Source: Adineta ricciae (lineage: Eukaryota; Rotifera; Eurotatoria; Adinetida; Adinetidae). Taken from it: 64,000 bases of DNA. The translations under genes and the position numbers were made by a program. The notes below the pieces were generated by a model. That model was given only the letters and a program-made list of their open reading frames with translations. It was not told the origin of the DNA and did not search any database. Positions 35,467 through 46,539 of the stretch are shown here, in pieces (the stretch's first letter is position 1; every line of letters starts with the position of its first letter). The stretch lies in NCBI GenBank assembly GCA_905250025.1, contig CAJNOJ010000242.1, positions 62,001 through 126,000 on the forward strand. The letters are read 5' to 3'.

Positions 35467-38400
35467 GTCTCAAGTCGACTGATGCGAATAATGGTGTTTG
35501 TGAAGAATAACAAAACGCTGAAGTTGTTTACTGAGAAAGATTTTTTGGAATATCTAAAATAATAGCGAAAAAATTGAAAGAGCAACGTGAAGTGTGTGTT
35601 GTTTTATCCCAAACTATCGTTGTCGTTATTTTCATAACGTTTTGATGTTTTTTTTATTACTTGGTGCAAATTTCAATTCAAAGATTAATCGTAGAAGTAA
35701 CGATCTATTTTAGTTGAAAGATTGTGTAAGATTCGATTCCACTCCAAAAATGGAGCAGTAGGCGTCAATGTGCGTGTTACAAAATTATACTGGTGTTTTC
35801 CACTCTTTTGTGTGCAAATATTTGACTATAATAGAGTATTATTCCACCTGGAAAACTCGAGTGGAGACATAAATCATTATTCTTAAATTTGGAAACCTAA
35901 AATAAAACCCCAATCCTATCAATTAAAGTATAATATGTGGCAAGTTAATGTAATCCCATATATTAACTTGTCTGCAAGCAGAAACAGAACATTTTTATAT
36001 ACTTTAGTGATTCGATAAGAGACAATAACCTGTATTGAAAGTATTCCAATCTATGAAAGTGACGTAAATCTACCTTCACTTTTCGTGTTTACTTACCACA
36101 ATCAGAATCTGATGTCAGAGTGCTTGCAATTTAACCTGAGCTCTACAACATTGAGAAACCCATGGTATCGTGTACTGTTTGACCAAATTATAAATCACAA
36201 ATACTTGAAATAAATGTGTCTTTACCAACCTACATAAATACTTTATAAAACAAACATGAATCAGTCGATGTCTCTATGTATACAAAGCACACCTCAACAA
36301 AAAATTCAAAAGCAAACTATTAACCGAAAAAACAACAGTGTGCGTCACACTGTTCTTGTTCACAAAAAAGAAATTTTAATGCGCTATGATGTGCGCAGTT
36401 ATGTGGGAAAATAACCATCTTTTCTTTCAAAGCCCTTTATGCACATTTAATTTCTAGCTTTAGACGTTCAGATTACATACATGTTAGTCGCATTCCATAT
36501 CGAAGGTTTCTCTGTTAATATACAGTGTAGAATTCAAAAACTTAGCACATAACTACTGTAATACTTCTATGGAAGAAGGGCCAGAATTATCATTCTAAAA
36601 AATCAAGTAAGATGAATAATACCTTCGAATTTGGTCAAAATTTGTTCGATTTTCTTTCGTTGAAATTTCATCCCTTCAAAACTAGATCGAATGATCTGAT
36701 TCAACAAAAGCCGAATATTTATACAAACGCAAAAGAAAACATCCAATGTCAGAGCTACAGAAGCATTTTAAATAACCATATATAATAAAGAATCTCTAAG
36801 AATATATTTTTCTTTTGAAGAAATCGGTACATAACCTTGTTGTTTCGGACGTAAAAAGCACTTTCGATTGTCATTGATCAAACAAAATTACTCATCTACT
36901 ATCGAGTTGCTCATTATTCGATACTTAACGATCATGTTTTTCAAAAATCATGACGCACTTTGTTTGCATTTTTTGTTTCATTTCGTATCGATCTCGAGCA
37001 CGAGCAGACCATACGATATTTTTCGACATATGTGCCTTAATCGTATTGACTATGCTGTTACATTTCAATTTCCTGATGGAAACGATTGAACAAAGTCAAT
37101 CATTCGAGAAGACTGGAGTACGAACATATGTGACGAGAGAAAATCATTAACAAAATGTTCTCAGCAATGCTTTTCTATTCCATCTACAGATTTGATATCA
37201 TATGTAAAACAATGATGCCCAAATGGGAATACGGAAATATTTTTCTTTCGTATCATTCGTATGGACAAACATTCTTGTCCTTTTCTTCTCAATGACGAAA
37301 AGCTTCATAATAAAGAAATGAAAGGTGTGTGATTCAATTAGAAATCGATTAACAGTATGTCTTATGTACACATCGAACTATAACGGCGGGAAAAATCAAC
37401 AAGCACATGTACGTCAAATATAGACATTTGCTGTTTGTTTGACAACTGTTCGTTTTTTTCCTCCTTTGCATTCTTAATATCATCATCATCGCAGTGTGAA
37501 TCCTCCGTATGGTGCTATCTTTCTGTCATTTCAAATGCATGTTCATATACGTATTCATTTCTTCTTCGTTTCTTATCTGTTTCACATGGATGTTGATTTG
37601 TTCTCGAGAGTTGAATGCAGGTGCACGACGCCATAGGCTATTTCTATGTTCAATATTCTTATATAAACAAAGAGAGAAACTGGCAACACCTGATGAGAGA
37701 ATACATGAGAATTCGTCTTCAGTGGAACATCAGATATCTGCGTCCGTCTTTTTCTTTCAGCAAGAGAGAAAAAAAACGAGAAATGTTCACAGCATTCCAA
37801 TCAAAAATCAACCATTGGAGAAGTGGCAAAAGAGGAAAGAATAGAGAGAAAGAGAGAAAGAAAAAGAAGACAACAACAGACATAGAAGCTCTATGTTTAC
37901 ATATCTCTATTGCTTTCAGTACATAATATATCACTATCAAGCAACAATACCAACAACGTAGTTCACTTGCAACATTTTCTAAACAATTAAGTAAGTACAG
38001 TCGCGTTTCCGTTTCTCGTGTCGAATTATTTACGTAATCTTGCTTGATAATTAAAAACGAAAGGCATGACGTGTCCAATTTTAATATTCCAGCTGTCGGA
38101 TTCGCTCCAGACTGTAAAGCTGATCATCTTACATCTTTTCACGCGGTAGATGCCGATAGACAAACATGTCATGCATACGTTAAAGCGTTTACAATTCTCA
38201 TGTTCGCTTCTTTTTTTGCGTCAACAGCTGCCAGTAGAAAATAACATCAATTTGATTTGATCATCGATCAACTTTTTTTCATTCACTCGTTTGCTTTCTT
38301 CTCTGTCTTCGTCAAAGTGGGAATACACGCACTCGTGCAACTTCTGTTCTAATTCTCCAAAGAGAACCAAATGGTCCCTTCGTAAAAATAAAAAACATAT

Positions 38401-39408
38401 GTTCGATATTCTCTTCCCTCTCTATTTGCCGCTTTCACTAGGCTAATTTTTAACTTATGATTTGCCTTCTTTCTTTTCCCCCTGAAGTTCATCGGTAAAC
38501 CAGATGTCTTTTTTTTTTGCTAAAACAAAATAATGAAGATTTTTTCGATGGCTAGTTTCTTCTTCGCCACACAAGTGAAGATATGATTGATGGAGTTGTC
38601 GATTTTGACCATTACAAAGCTGGCATCTCTAACCTTTTCTATCTATCCATTGTATGTATGAATGTATGTATGCGGAGCAATCGTTGGTAGTAAAGTAAAG
38701 CAAATCGTTTTGTTTGATTGATACGTGTTAACCTTTTGTGCAGCTGCTACTATGCATATGGATGCACGCGTAAGATAGACAACAGACCAGATACCTGTCC
38801 ATTTTCCTTCTCTTTTTTTTTTCTTCTTTTCTTTTTCTTGTAACATCTGCATTAATCGCATGTTTATTCATTAAGGATTTTGCAGCTGCATAGAAACAGA
38901 TGACGCTGCGAAGAAGAGACGTCGACGAGGATGATGATGATGTTCAAAGAGACAGAGGCAGAGAGACGAAAGAGAGAGATGAAAATTGCATTTTGTCACA
39001 TGGCGCGACTAATCCTTAAGCAAATACATGTGTATGTGAGTTGTCGTCGTCGCGTCAGAGAATTGAAATTGTATTGTTTGATGTGAAATGAATGAACATC
39101 GAGCGATTCGGCGCCGGTTGGATTACTTGAAAGAAAGATGATCTCTATCATATCCGACATTCTCACTGTTGCTTTTTTTGTCTATTAAGTATTTGACGTA
39201 AGACAAACGCAAACGTACATTAGAAATGGGTGTGGAAAGAGAGAGAGAAGGCAAGATAGATACTGAGAAAAAGAAATAATAATGACAGATTAGATAGGGT
39301 AGTGTATATGTTTCTTCTCGTCTTTCTTCTTCGTCTTCATCAATACATGCATATGTAGACAGATAAATAGATAGACAGACAGACGTACGAGCTCTATTGA
39401 ATGTTGTT
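35467..39408. other. Gene-poor stretch of about 4 kb
   Basis: No gene is recognised on either strand. The left half is plain AT-rich sequence with a perfect 9-base inverted repeat at 36334-36354. The right half (37.4-39.4 kb) has alternating purine tracts (37831-37875, 38950-38980), pyrimidine tracts (38805-38840) and short tetranucleotide runs (ATGT near 38650-38670; GATA/GACA near 39360-39385). CAGCTG E-box sites occur at 38090, 38225, 38741 and 38883. It most likely holds the regulatory region and non-coding 5' exon of the Id-like gene downstream. Open frames here are of low complexity and were not accepted. Confidence 0.45.
36334..36354 (+). repeat. Perfect 9-base inverted repeat with 3-base loop
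   Basis: AACAGTGTG and its complement flank CGT. It is isolated within non-coding sequence and could be a binding-site palindrome or chance. Confidence 0.5.
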
Positions 39409-39509
39409 GTAAGTTGAGTAGGATAGAAATTGATTGATAGTCATTAACTTCTTTTTCGATCTTGTAGTCTTGATTTCTATTGCTTAATTGTTGATTTTCT
39501 TTATTGTAG
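39409..39509 (+). other. Probable 5'UTR intron of the Id-like gene
   Basis: A GTAAGT donor at 39409 and a T-rich tract ending TTGTAG at 39509 flank 101 bases. The coding exon begins at the acceptor, 11 bases before the ATG. Alternatively the acceptor receives a spliced leader. Confidence 0.35.
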
Positions 39510-39520
39510 ATTATTGGATC

Positions 39521-39895
39521 ATGACATCGACTAATGCTGAAGATAATTGTTATGAATTAGGACAAGAGTTTCAAAAACTTGCGCGACTTGTTCCAACAAT
39601 TCCGAAAGATGAATGTTTATCCGAACTTGAATTTCTCGAATTTGTCATTGCTTACATTCGACAATTGCAACAACTTCTTTCACACGATCAATGGAGCGAA
39701 TGTTTGAATAAATTAGCGTCATCCATGAAAACATCCTTACTATCAACAACAACAACATCATCATCATCACATACAACAAATCTTCTCAGTCAGTTCATAC
39801 TTGATTCACCACGAACACAAACAAATGAGAATTCATCGACGATTCGTCGAAGTCCATTGGCAACAATTAATCTAGACAATACTCGATTATCTTGA
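39521..39895 (+). CDS. Id/Emc-type helix-loop-helix protein
   Basis: A 124-residue protein from one coding exon. The HLH is clear: helix 1 ends with LARLVPTIP, then a short loop and helix 2 with LEFLEFVIAYIRQLQQLL, the Id/extramacrochaetae pattern. There is no basic DNA-binding stretch before helix 1 (it reads NAEDNCYELGQ), so the protein should dimerise with bHLH activators and block their binding to E-boxes. The C-terminal 60 residues are Ser/Thr-rich and disordered. Id proteins control cell fate and proliferation. A large gene-poor region with E-box sites upstream is in keeping with a developmentally regulated gene. Loop length and the LSELEFLEF part differ from vertebrate Id proteins, so the subfamily is inferred. 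Confidence 0.75.
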   Translation: MTSTNAEDNCYELGQEFQKLARLVPTIPKDECLSELEFLEFVIAYIRQLQQLLSHDQWSECLNKLASSMKTSLLSTTTTSSSSHTTNLLSQFILDSPRTQTNENSSTIRRSPLATINLDNTRLS

Positions 39896-40390
39896 GCAGT
39901 ATATATATATACATATATCTCTACTAATATAAATACGTGTGCGTGTATCTGTCTGTCTATTTTGTTGTTCATCCATTCTTCTTATTCATCAGTTTGTCAA
40001 CCTATCCTGTCTTAATTTCAACTAAAAAAAACAACAACAAAATGCTTTTTTTTATTTATACTGATTAATTGATTATATTTGATCGCATCTTTTATGCAGA
40101 AAACTTTCGAATGGTAACGGTCTAGAAAAGATAGACGACACGTGTTGTACACAACACAAACAAACGACATTTTTATGAAATTTCAGCGATTTTGTTGCTT
40201 TGTGCACAAACTACAACTAAACGAAGAAAAGAGAAAGTTACTTTTTAAGATTTCTACTGTTTTGTGTAAAGAGTGAGTAAAACAATATTTTATTATGGAA
40301 GAAAAGAAGCATTTTACGTGTAATGTTGGTATTCTCCAACTTCAGCGTTGTCAATTCTGAGAAGTTATTTTTGAGTTTTAAGGTGAAGAA
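39896..40390. other. Gap between Id-like and PARP genes
   Basis: Contains a (TA)n run at 39899-39918 and AT-rich sequence; no gene seen. The last bases form an acceptor-like TTTTAAG eight bases before the next ATG. Confidence 0.4.
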
Positions 40391-42153
40391 ATGGCTACTA
40401 CAGCAATAGAAATGACAGTTCCCTGTGAATATTGTGACTCTCAGATTAGCCTTGATAATTATATTGCACACACAGTAAGTCGGTCTTATCGAATTCACGT
40501 TTATCACGATTTGTATTCAATTGATTATAGAAAAAATGCTCGAGCAATGTAAAGAGTCATGATAGAAACACTCCAAAGTAATGCATCGATTGATAGAAAC
40601 ATATCGTTTAATTTCTCATGGTCGTTTAAGGCGTGCTGCCAATGAGAAGCCTGACACTAACGAAAGTTCATGCGGGTATTGTGACGCACACGTCGATGCT
40701 CGATATTTCGAAGAGCATACCGTATGTGTTTAGAGTGTATTGATTGCAAGGATGAGATTTTTCTTATGTTGCAGGAACAATGTGCTCTTCGTTATAAACA
40801 AGAAAGAGATGAAGTACAAAACTATGAAAGGTAATTAGAAATGAGTGAATTATATTTCATGATTTTGCGATTTAGTGAAGAATCTATTATTATCCCTTGT
40901 GAATACTGTGAGGCTCCAGTTAAAGCGGAGAACTGGGAGTGGCATGTGGTAAGACAGTTTGATTTTATCAAATTCTCTTCCAGTTTTCTTCTTTATAGGA
41001 AAAATGTGCGGAAGCCGAGAAAAGGCGGTTGGAAAAGATGTCTGAGTAAATTTTTGTCATAGCTTTTATTTATCTATTCACGATGTATATACAATAGGAA
41101 ACTATCCTTGAAAGTGTCCAATGAACGTATTTCATGTAAATATTGTGGTCATCATTATCGAGCGCAAATCTTCGAAGAACATCAGGTTTGATTCCATAGT
41201 AGGTAAAGTCGAGTTTTACAACTATTTTTGATTGTTTTTCAAAGAAAAAATGTCGACGCGAGAAACTAGAAGCAGCGATTCTGAAGGTAAATCAGATTTT
41301 TTAAGTATTCAGTTGGTATTTGCGTTCGCCTTCTTCACAGAGACATGCAGAAGTTCAAATTATGGAAAATCTAGTCACTATACCAGAGCACTGGGATGAA
41401 TCTTCAACACAAAACCTCACTCGATATGTATTAGATCCTGTGTCTGATGAGTATCAAGCTATAGCAACGAACTTTCACAAAACATTGCCGACGAGCAAAA
41501 TCAATCAAATCGAACGTATCCAAAATCGACGTAAGTGTTTCTCTCTCACGCTTACCAAAAGAAAATCTATTCTTTTCTAATAGGTTGGTTTCGTCAATAC
41601 GAAGCTCATAAGGATCATTTTATTGAACGTTATGGTAAAAGTACGGAACAATGGCTATTTCACGGTAAGAGACATTACTCTTCGATATTCGCATAGTTTT
41701 TATACGTATCCTGATAGGATGCCGTCGATCGGAAGCTGCTGACGCTATTATCAAAGATTGCTTTAATCGTAGTCATGCTGTAAACTGTGGTATGTTTGTT
41801 CATTTATTTTGATAACTGAGAAAAAGAAAACAATCCTCGTATCTATTCAATCATAAAATATAGCTGCCGGTCAAGGCATTTATTTTGCTGTACAATCCTA
41901 CACTAGTCATCGTTACACATCACCGGATGCAAATGGATTGAGATATATGTTTATGGGTGAGAATTTCGAGATAGGGCAGCTTTTTATAATTGGTTACTTC
42001 TTTTTAGCTCGCGTTCTAGTTGGCAAAACAACAGCCGGCAATCCTTCTACTCGAGTTTGTCCTCCAGGTTTCGATACAACAGGTGCACGTGGTGTATATG
42101 TAACATATCATGACGCTCAAGCATATGGACAATATTTGATAACTTATACATAA
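40391..42153 (+). CDS. PARP-family mono-ADP-ribosyltransferase with four C2HC fingers
   Basis: About 365 residues from nine or ten exons. The first 165 residues carry four evenly spaced C-x2-C-x11-H-x3-C fingers (starting CEYC, CGYC, CEYC and CKYC), the spacing of XAF1/TRAFD1-type fingers; each is split by an intron right after the His region. The C-terminal 190 residues are a PARP catalytic domain: WLFHG gives the catalytic His, GIYFAV the Tyr, and AYGQYLITY places Leu where PARP1 has its catalytic Glu. His-Tyr-Leu is the set of PARP14/15-type enzymes that add single ADP-ribose units. The finger/PARP pairing is not one I know from vertebrates. Zinc, NAD+ use and mono-transfer are inferred from residues. 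The neighbours are an Id-like HLH gene and a tetraspanin. Confidence 0.88.
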
Positions 42154-42756
42154 TCTGCGCGAATTGATCAATCGTCAGATTTCATTATGATCGGTGCTAT
42201 TGACAAAAACGAGTTAATAAAATATAAGTGTTCCATCTAAATGCAATATTTCATAATAGAAAAAAAACTAAAACACGACATCGACACGTCTATTTAGTTG
42301 AGTATGCTTTTGGCTATTCGATTATTTATATGCTAATATAATATAATTCCTTTCCTTCCGGTTACGGGCGCATATGTTCGTTCGCACGTGCACTCTTTGG
42401 TTTTTCTAACACAATGCATTTGTTCTTCTTGTCGGTAGATGTCAGTAAGAGTCAACTGATAAAATCGACGTTCCATAAAAATAACATTCGAAAATGATTT
42501 TTGAACGTCGAAAAAAGTATTTTAATTAAGTTTTTCATTAAATAAACTTCGAAATAAAAAATAAATAGAATATAATGCAATGACTTTCGTTGTAAACAAT
42601 AAACAATAGCTGAACATTAGTCAATGTATTCTTTCCTATAGTAAAGGGAACATTTTCTAATTCTTTTCTTTTCTTTTTTTTCTTTTCTTCGGTTAACTGT
42701 CAAGATCGACAGTTAGTCCTTTGGGAAGATGATGACCTTGTAATATTTCTTCTCTA
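42154..42756. other. Gap between PARP and tetraspanin genes
   Basis: No gene. Contains a long pyrimidine tract (about 42661-42690), a stem-loop with eight paired bases (42694-42715) and a TCTCTAG acceptor ending at 42757, 19 bases before the next ATG. Confidence 0.4.
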
Positions 42757-42776
42757 GATCACAATCTTTCTACAAT

Positions 42777-44141
42777 ATGGTTGCTGCATATGGACAACGG
42801 CAACGAGTACGAAATTTGTTTATTTACTCGAACAAACAAGTTGTCAAATTGTTCTTGTTGTTTTTTTTTTACTAGCGTCAACTTCGTTTCCTCGTGGGTA
42901 TCAATGGTTTTTTATTAGCATTAGCTATCTTTATTATTATATCGATGTCGATCTATTGGGGTTTTTTCGAAGAATGGACTGTTTGGACAGATTATACAAT
43001 GGCTTGGGTACGTATGAGTAGAAGATATGCTAAAATACAGTCAAGTAATCGTTTTTGTCTAGGTTGAATTCAATTTTTTTATTTATTATTGGGATCGATT
43101 AACAATCACTCGTACTTATCTTGCATTTATTTACATTTACGGCTTTGTTCTGCTGACAAGTAAGAAATTTCGTAAGAAAAAAGAAATCATTCGCAATGAA
43201 TGTTGTTTTTCTCAAGTTATTGGACTACAAATCCATGCGTTTCGCCGTCGGAATGCATTTTTAATGGAATACGTTCCATATTCAATGTTTGGTTTGGCTT
43301 TAATAACTATCATTGGTGGTTTATGTTGGTTTGCTGTAACAATGATAAACATGAATGCCGGATTTCTGACAAAGGAAACATTTCTTTTGGAAAGACTTCG
43401 TTTTAAAGGCAATGCATTTAAAGAATTGAAATATCGAGAAGAATCTTTCCGCTTGGTTACGTCGGGTCTTGTACCACCACGTGTTTTTATTTTAACAGCT
43501 TTCGTTAACCAGTAAGACTAAGTATTACAATGAAATCATATTTTATTTCGAAATTTTTTTAGACGTCAACGAGATTTTCACTGTTGTGGTTGGAATTCAT
43601 ATTTAGATTATGCAGCTTCAAGAGCAACTGATTTGCCTGATACGTGTTGTCATAAGGTAACGGTTTATAGTCATAAAATGTCTTTAAAGACGTTGACTCT
43701 TTGCAGTACAAAATTGGTTTCGGTTGTGGAAAAAACATGTTAATCAATCCTAATCCAGATATCGTTAACACACGTGGCTGCGGTCCATTAATGATCTATT
43801 GGTACCGGCGAGGATTTTGGGAGAATATTTTCATGGGTTTATTTGGTATATTTATCGGTGTGTATATATTATATGTATTTCAACAAAATCGCAACGAATT
43901 CATCAATTTACGTGACGAATGTGACGATCGGAAACGCATTTTGTATTCTCATTCCATGGCTTCACTTCGTTCAATGAATAGTAATCCAATAAAGCAACAA
44001 TTGAAATCAAGTTTACCACGTTATCCATACAATGGTATGCGTGGTTCACCTTCGTATGGTGCCTCAACTGGCTACGATTCAGATAACAATAGCACAAGTG
44101 TTCTTTATCAACCACGTGCTGGATATAATCCAAAAATTTAA
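42777..44141 (+). CDS. Tetraspanin
   Basis: About 362 residues from about six exons. Four membrane helices are visible: TM1 (FLLALAIFIIISMSIY), TM2 (TYLAFIYIYGFVLLT), TM3 (MFGLALITIIGGLCWF) and TM4 (NIFMGLFGIFIGVYILY). The large extracellular loop has the defining CCG motif (HCCGWNSY), then a second Cys pair (DTCCHK), further Cys (GFGCGKN) and the last one (RGCGPL) before TM4. Tetraspanins organise membrane microdomains with integrins, receptors and proteases. The C-terminal tail is long (about 85 residues), polar and Ser/Tyr-rich. A longer than usual segment between TM3 and CCG (about 60 residues) is worth noting. The start is set by the acceptor at 42757. Confidence 0.9.
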
Positions 44142-44264
44142 AAGCATACAATTTGTTTTGTTTTCATGCATCTGTAGATACATTTTACTGTAGTCAATTC
44201 CATGTTTACTGTCAGATATTTACCTCATAATAATCAACATTCCATTTATTCGTATTGAATTTCT

Positions 44265-44287
44265 TTGTTTTGGTTTTTGATTTGTAG
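44265..44287 (+). promoter_or_regulatory. Polypyrimidine tract and acceptor between genes
   Basis: A T-rich run ends in TTTGTAG at 44287, five bases before the caspase ATG. The tetraspanin stop is only about 150 bases upstream, so an intervening promoter and 5' exon seem unlikely. Confidence 0.45.
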
Positions 44288-44292
44288 ATGAA

Positions 44293-46186
44293 ATGTTAAC
44301 TCAACATGAATATGATAATGTATCATCTCAAAAAAGTTGTTACAGTAGCGACACAAATGCAACCGTGTCTGTTGTACAAAGATATTTAACGACGACAACA
44401 ACAACAACAAATGTCATTCCATCGACACCAGCACGTCCACCGAATATCAAAGTTCAACAATGTACCAAAGAATTTCTCGGGAAACATTTTCAAGATGTGA
44501 GACGAATCTTTGTTGTTCATTTCTTCATACTTTTTTCTCGTCCAAAATAGGCATACCCTATGTTTAAAAATCCTCGTGGCCAATGTTTAATTATCAATGT
44601 ATATAATATTAGTGGAGCTGTACGTCGTTGGTCGGATTTAGATGTGAAACTATTGAGTGATCTTTTTCGTCAGTTGTATTTCAATGTTATTGTCTATTCG
44701 GATTTTAATGGAGATGATCTAGGCGCGGAGGTAATGTAGATAAAAATTGCATTGAAGTTGATGACTGGTTCTTGGCGAATTGTAGAATTTCATGCGAATT
44801 CTCAAACAATTTTCTCAATCAAAAGAACATGCCAATGCTCAATGTTGTGTTATTTGTTTGATGAGTCACGGGGAAGAAGGTTCATTAAGTGTACAAGATG
44901 GGAAAAAGGTTAGTATTTTGTGCTTTGTTTTTTATACGGATGATCTCCCAAAGGCAATGCATTACTTTTTTTCTTGTAGATCTATCATGATCATGTTTTT
45001 GATCTATTCAGTAATGTTAATTGTCCTCATTTAGCTGGCAAACCCAAACTTTTCTTTATTCAATGTTGTCGAGACGGTAACTTAATCGCTTTCTTACTAA
45101 CTTGAATAATTTGATTATCTTGTGTAGATCCCGGGGTTGGTCCAGTTGATGATGTTGGTTGTCATGTTCAAGTACCACCCAACACATCATTTGATGATTT
45201 AGTCTTCGATGACGATGACGAATGTGATAGTATGCAACGACATCATTTACCGACAATGACTGATATGCTCATCGCATTTCCTTCTCAAAAAGGTAGTTCA
45301 CACATTTCGTTCGAATGAAAACATTCATTGGAAAGTTCTCATAGGCTTTACGGCGTTTCGTAAGCCACATGTTGGAAGTTGGTATATGAATGCCCTTGTC
45401 GACGTCTTGGCACGACATGCGAAAGATACAGATCTATGTGCTATGTTAAATATGGTCAATGGTTGTGTATCACGTGAAGTGACGAACAAAGGAAAGAAGC
45501 AAACAGCTGAATATAAATCATCGTTTACAAAGAAAGCTTTCTACTTTTTTCCGGGTAAGTTTATCAATGTTCAACAGGATTTGTTTGAGAATATCTTTTG
45601 TTTCAGGTTTAATTGGAAATCCAATCGCACCTATTGATTATTGTAAGTGTAATCCAAGTTAAGAGAGCGATTATGTTGACCTAAGTTTGTTGTTTGTAGC
45701 AATTCATAGTCGAAATGATGTGAAACGAAATGAAAATGCAATGAATCAACTTGATCATCAACGTGATAGTTCATCGTTTAATTATGAAATTATTAAAAGG
45801 TTTTTTATTGAAAATCTTCTTGATAAATGGAAGATTCTTGCACGAGAATTAGATGTAAATGAAAATGACATTGATTCGATTTCACGTGAAAATATTTCGC
45901 CGAAAGAAAAATTTTCACACGTAAGTTTGAATCTCCGATTGTATTAATCTCGTTCAATCTTTACCTATTCGATAGATTTTGGATATTATTGCAAATAATC
46001 GTGAGAATAACTTCAGTCAAATACTCTCTGATATGTTTAAAAGTCTCAAACAATGTCGACGAATGTCCCATTATTGTAAATTCTTCCGTTCGCTTCGTGT
46101 TTTATCATGATTGAACTTTGTTGTTTTATTCCTTTCAGATCAACTTCGAGAAATACTCGCACCATTTTATCCTGATTTACAATAAG
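44293..46186 (+). CDS. Caspase with C-terminal death domain
   Basis: About 459 residues from ten or so exons. A short Thr/Ser-rich prodomain (about 60 residues, no CARD or DED) is followed by the p20 part. There [10 protein letters not shown] starts the core, LMSHGEEGS gives the catalytic His (about residue 154), and FIQCCRDD gives the catalytic Cys (codon 45067-45069) in place of the usual QACRG. An acidic, cleavable-looking linker (FDDDDECD) separates the p10 part with [13 protein letters not shown] and GSWYMNAL. After p10, about 100 more residues form a death-fold: [18 protein letters not shown], then DIDSI and a helix before the end. That is a death domain, normally N-terminal in initiator caspases. 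Caspases cleave after Asp in cell death; this order is odd. QCCRD keeps the nucleophile, so it may be active. Confidence 0.85.
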
Positions 46187-46496
46187 TGTATTCATCCGTC
46201 CATAATGCGTGTTTTCTTTCTTGTTTTAGTATTTTATTGTTCATTTGTACATGAATGTGAATGTATATGTGTGTTTTTCTAAATCATTTCTTTTCTTCTT
46301 CTCTTTCTATTGTCGTCTAATTATATAACTTTTGTGTGCTCGAGATAGTTCATAAAACACGGAAGGAAAGAAAAAGAGAGAGAGAACAAAAAAACTGACG
46401 CGTTCAATAAATCATATTTCCTCGCGCTCGCTCATCGCCGAATGGAATGAGAAGGCTTGTATACACAATAGATCGACTCTTCTTTTGTCATTATAG
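46187..46496. other. Gap between caspase and CRNKL1 genes
   Basis: About 350 bases to the next ATG, T-rich, with purine runs near 46365-46390 and AATAAA at about 46407; it ends in an acceptor TTATAG at 46496. Nothing else seen. Confidence 0.4.
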
Positions 46497-46539
46497 ATTC
46501 ATTCCTTCTTTTTTCAAATTCGGAAAAAAACAAGAAATC

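Noticed and set aside
36868..37150. Two overlapping + strand frames of about 70 codons
   Set aside because: No homology signal and they overlap in different frames within AT-rich intergenic DNA.
37509..38078. Overlapping open frames on both strands, Lys/Arg/Glu-rich or Phe-rich
   Set aside because: They arise from purine and pyrimidine tracts; no domain, no splice joins, strands mirror each other.
38643..38861. Lys-rich frame on the - strand
   Set aside because: Low-complexity product of a T/C tract and an ATGT repeat.
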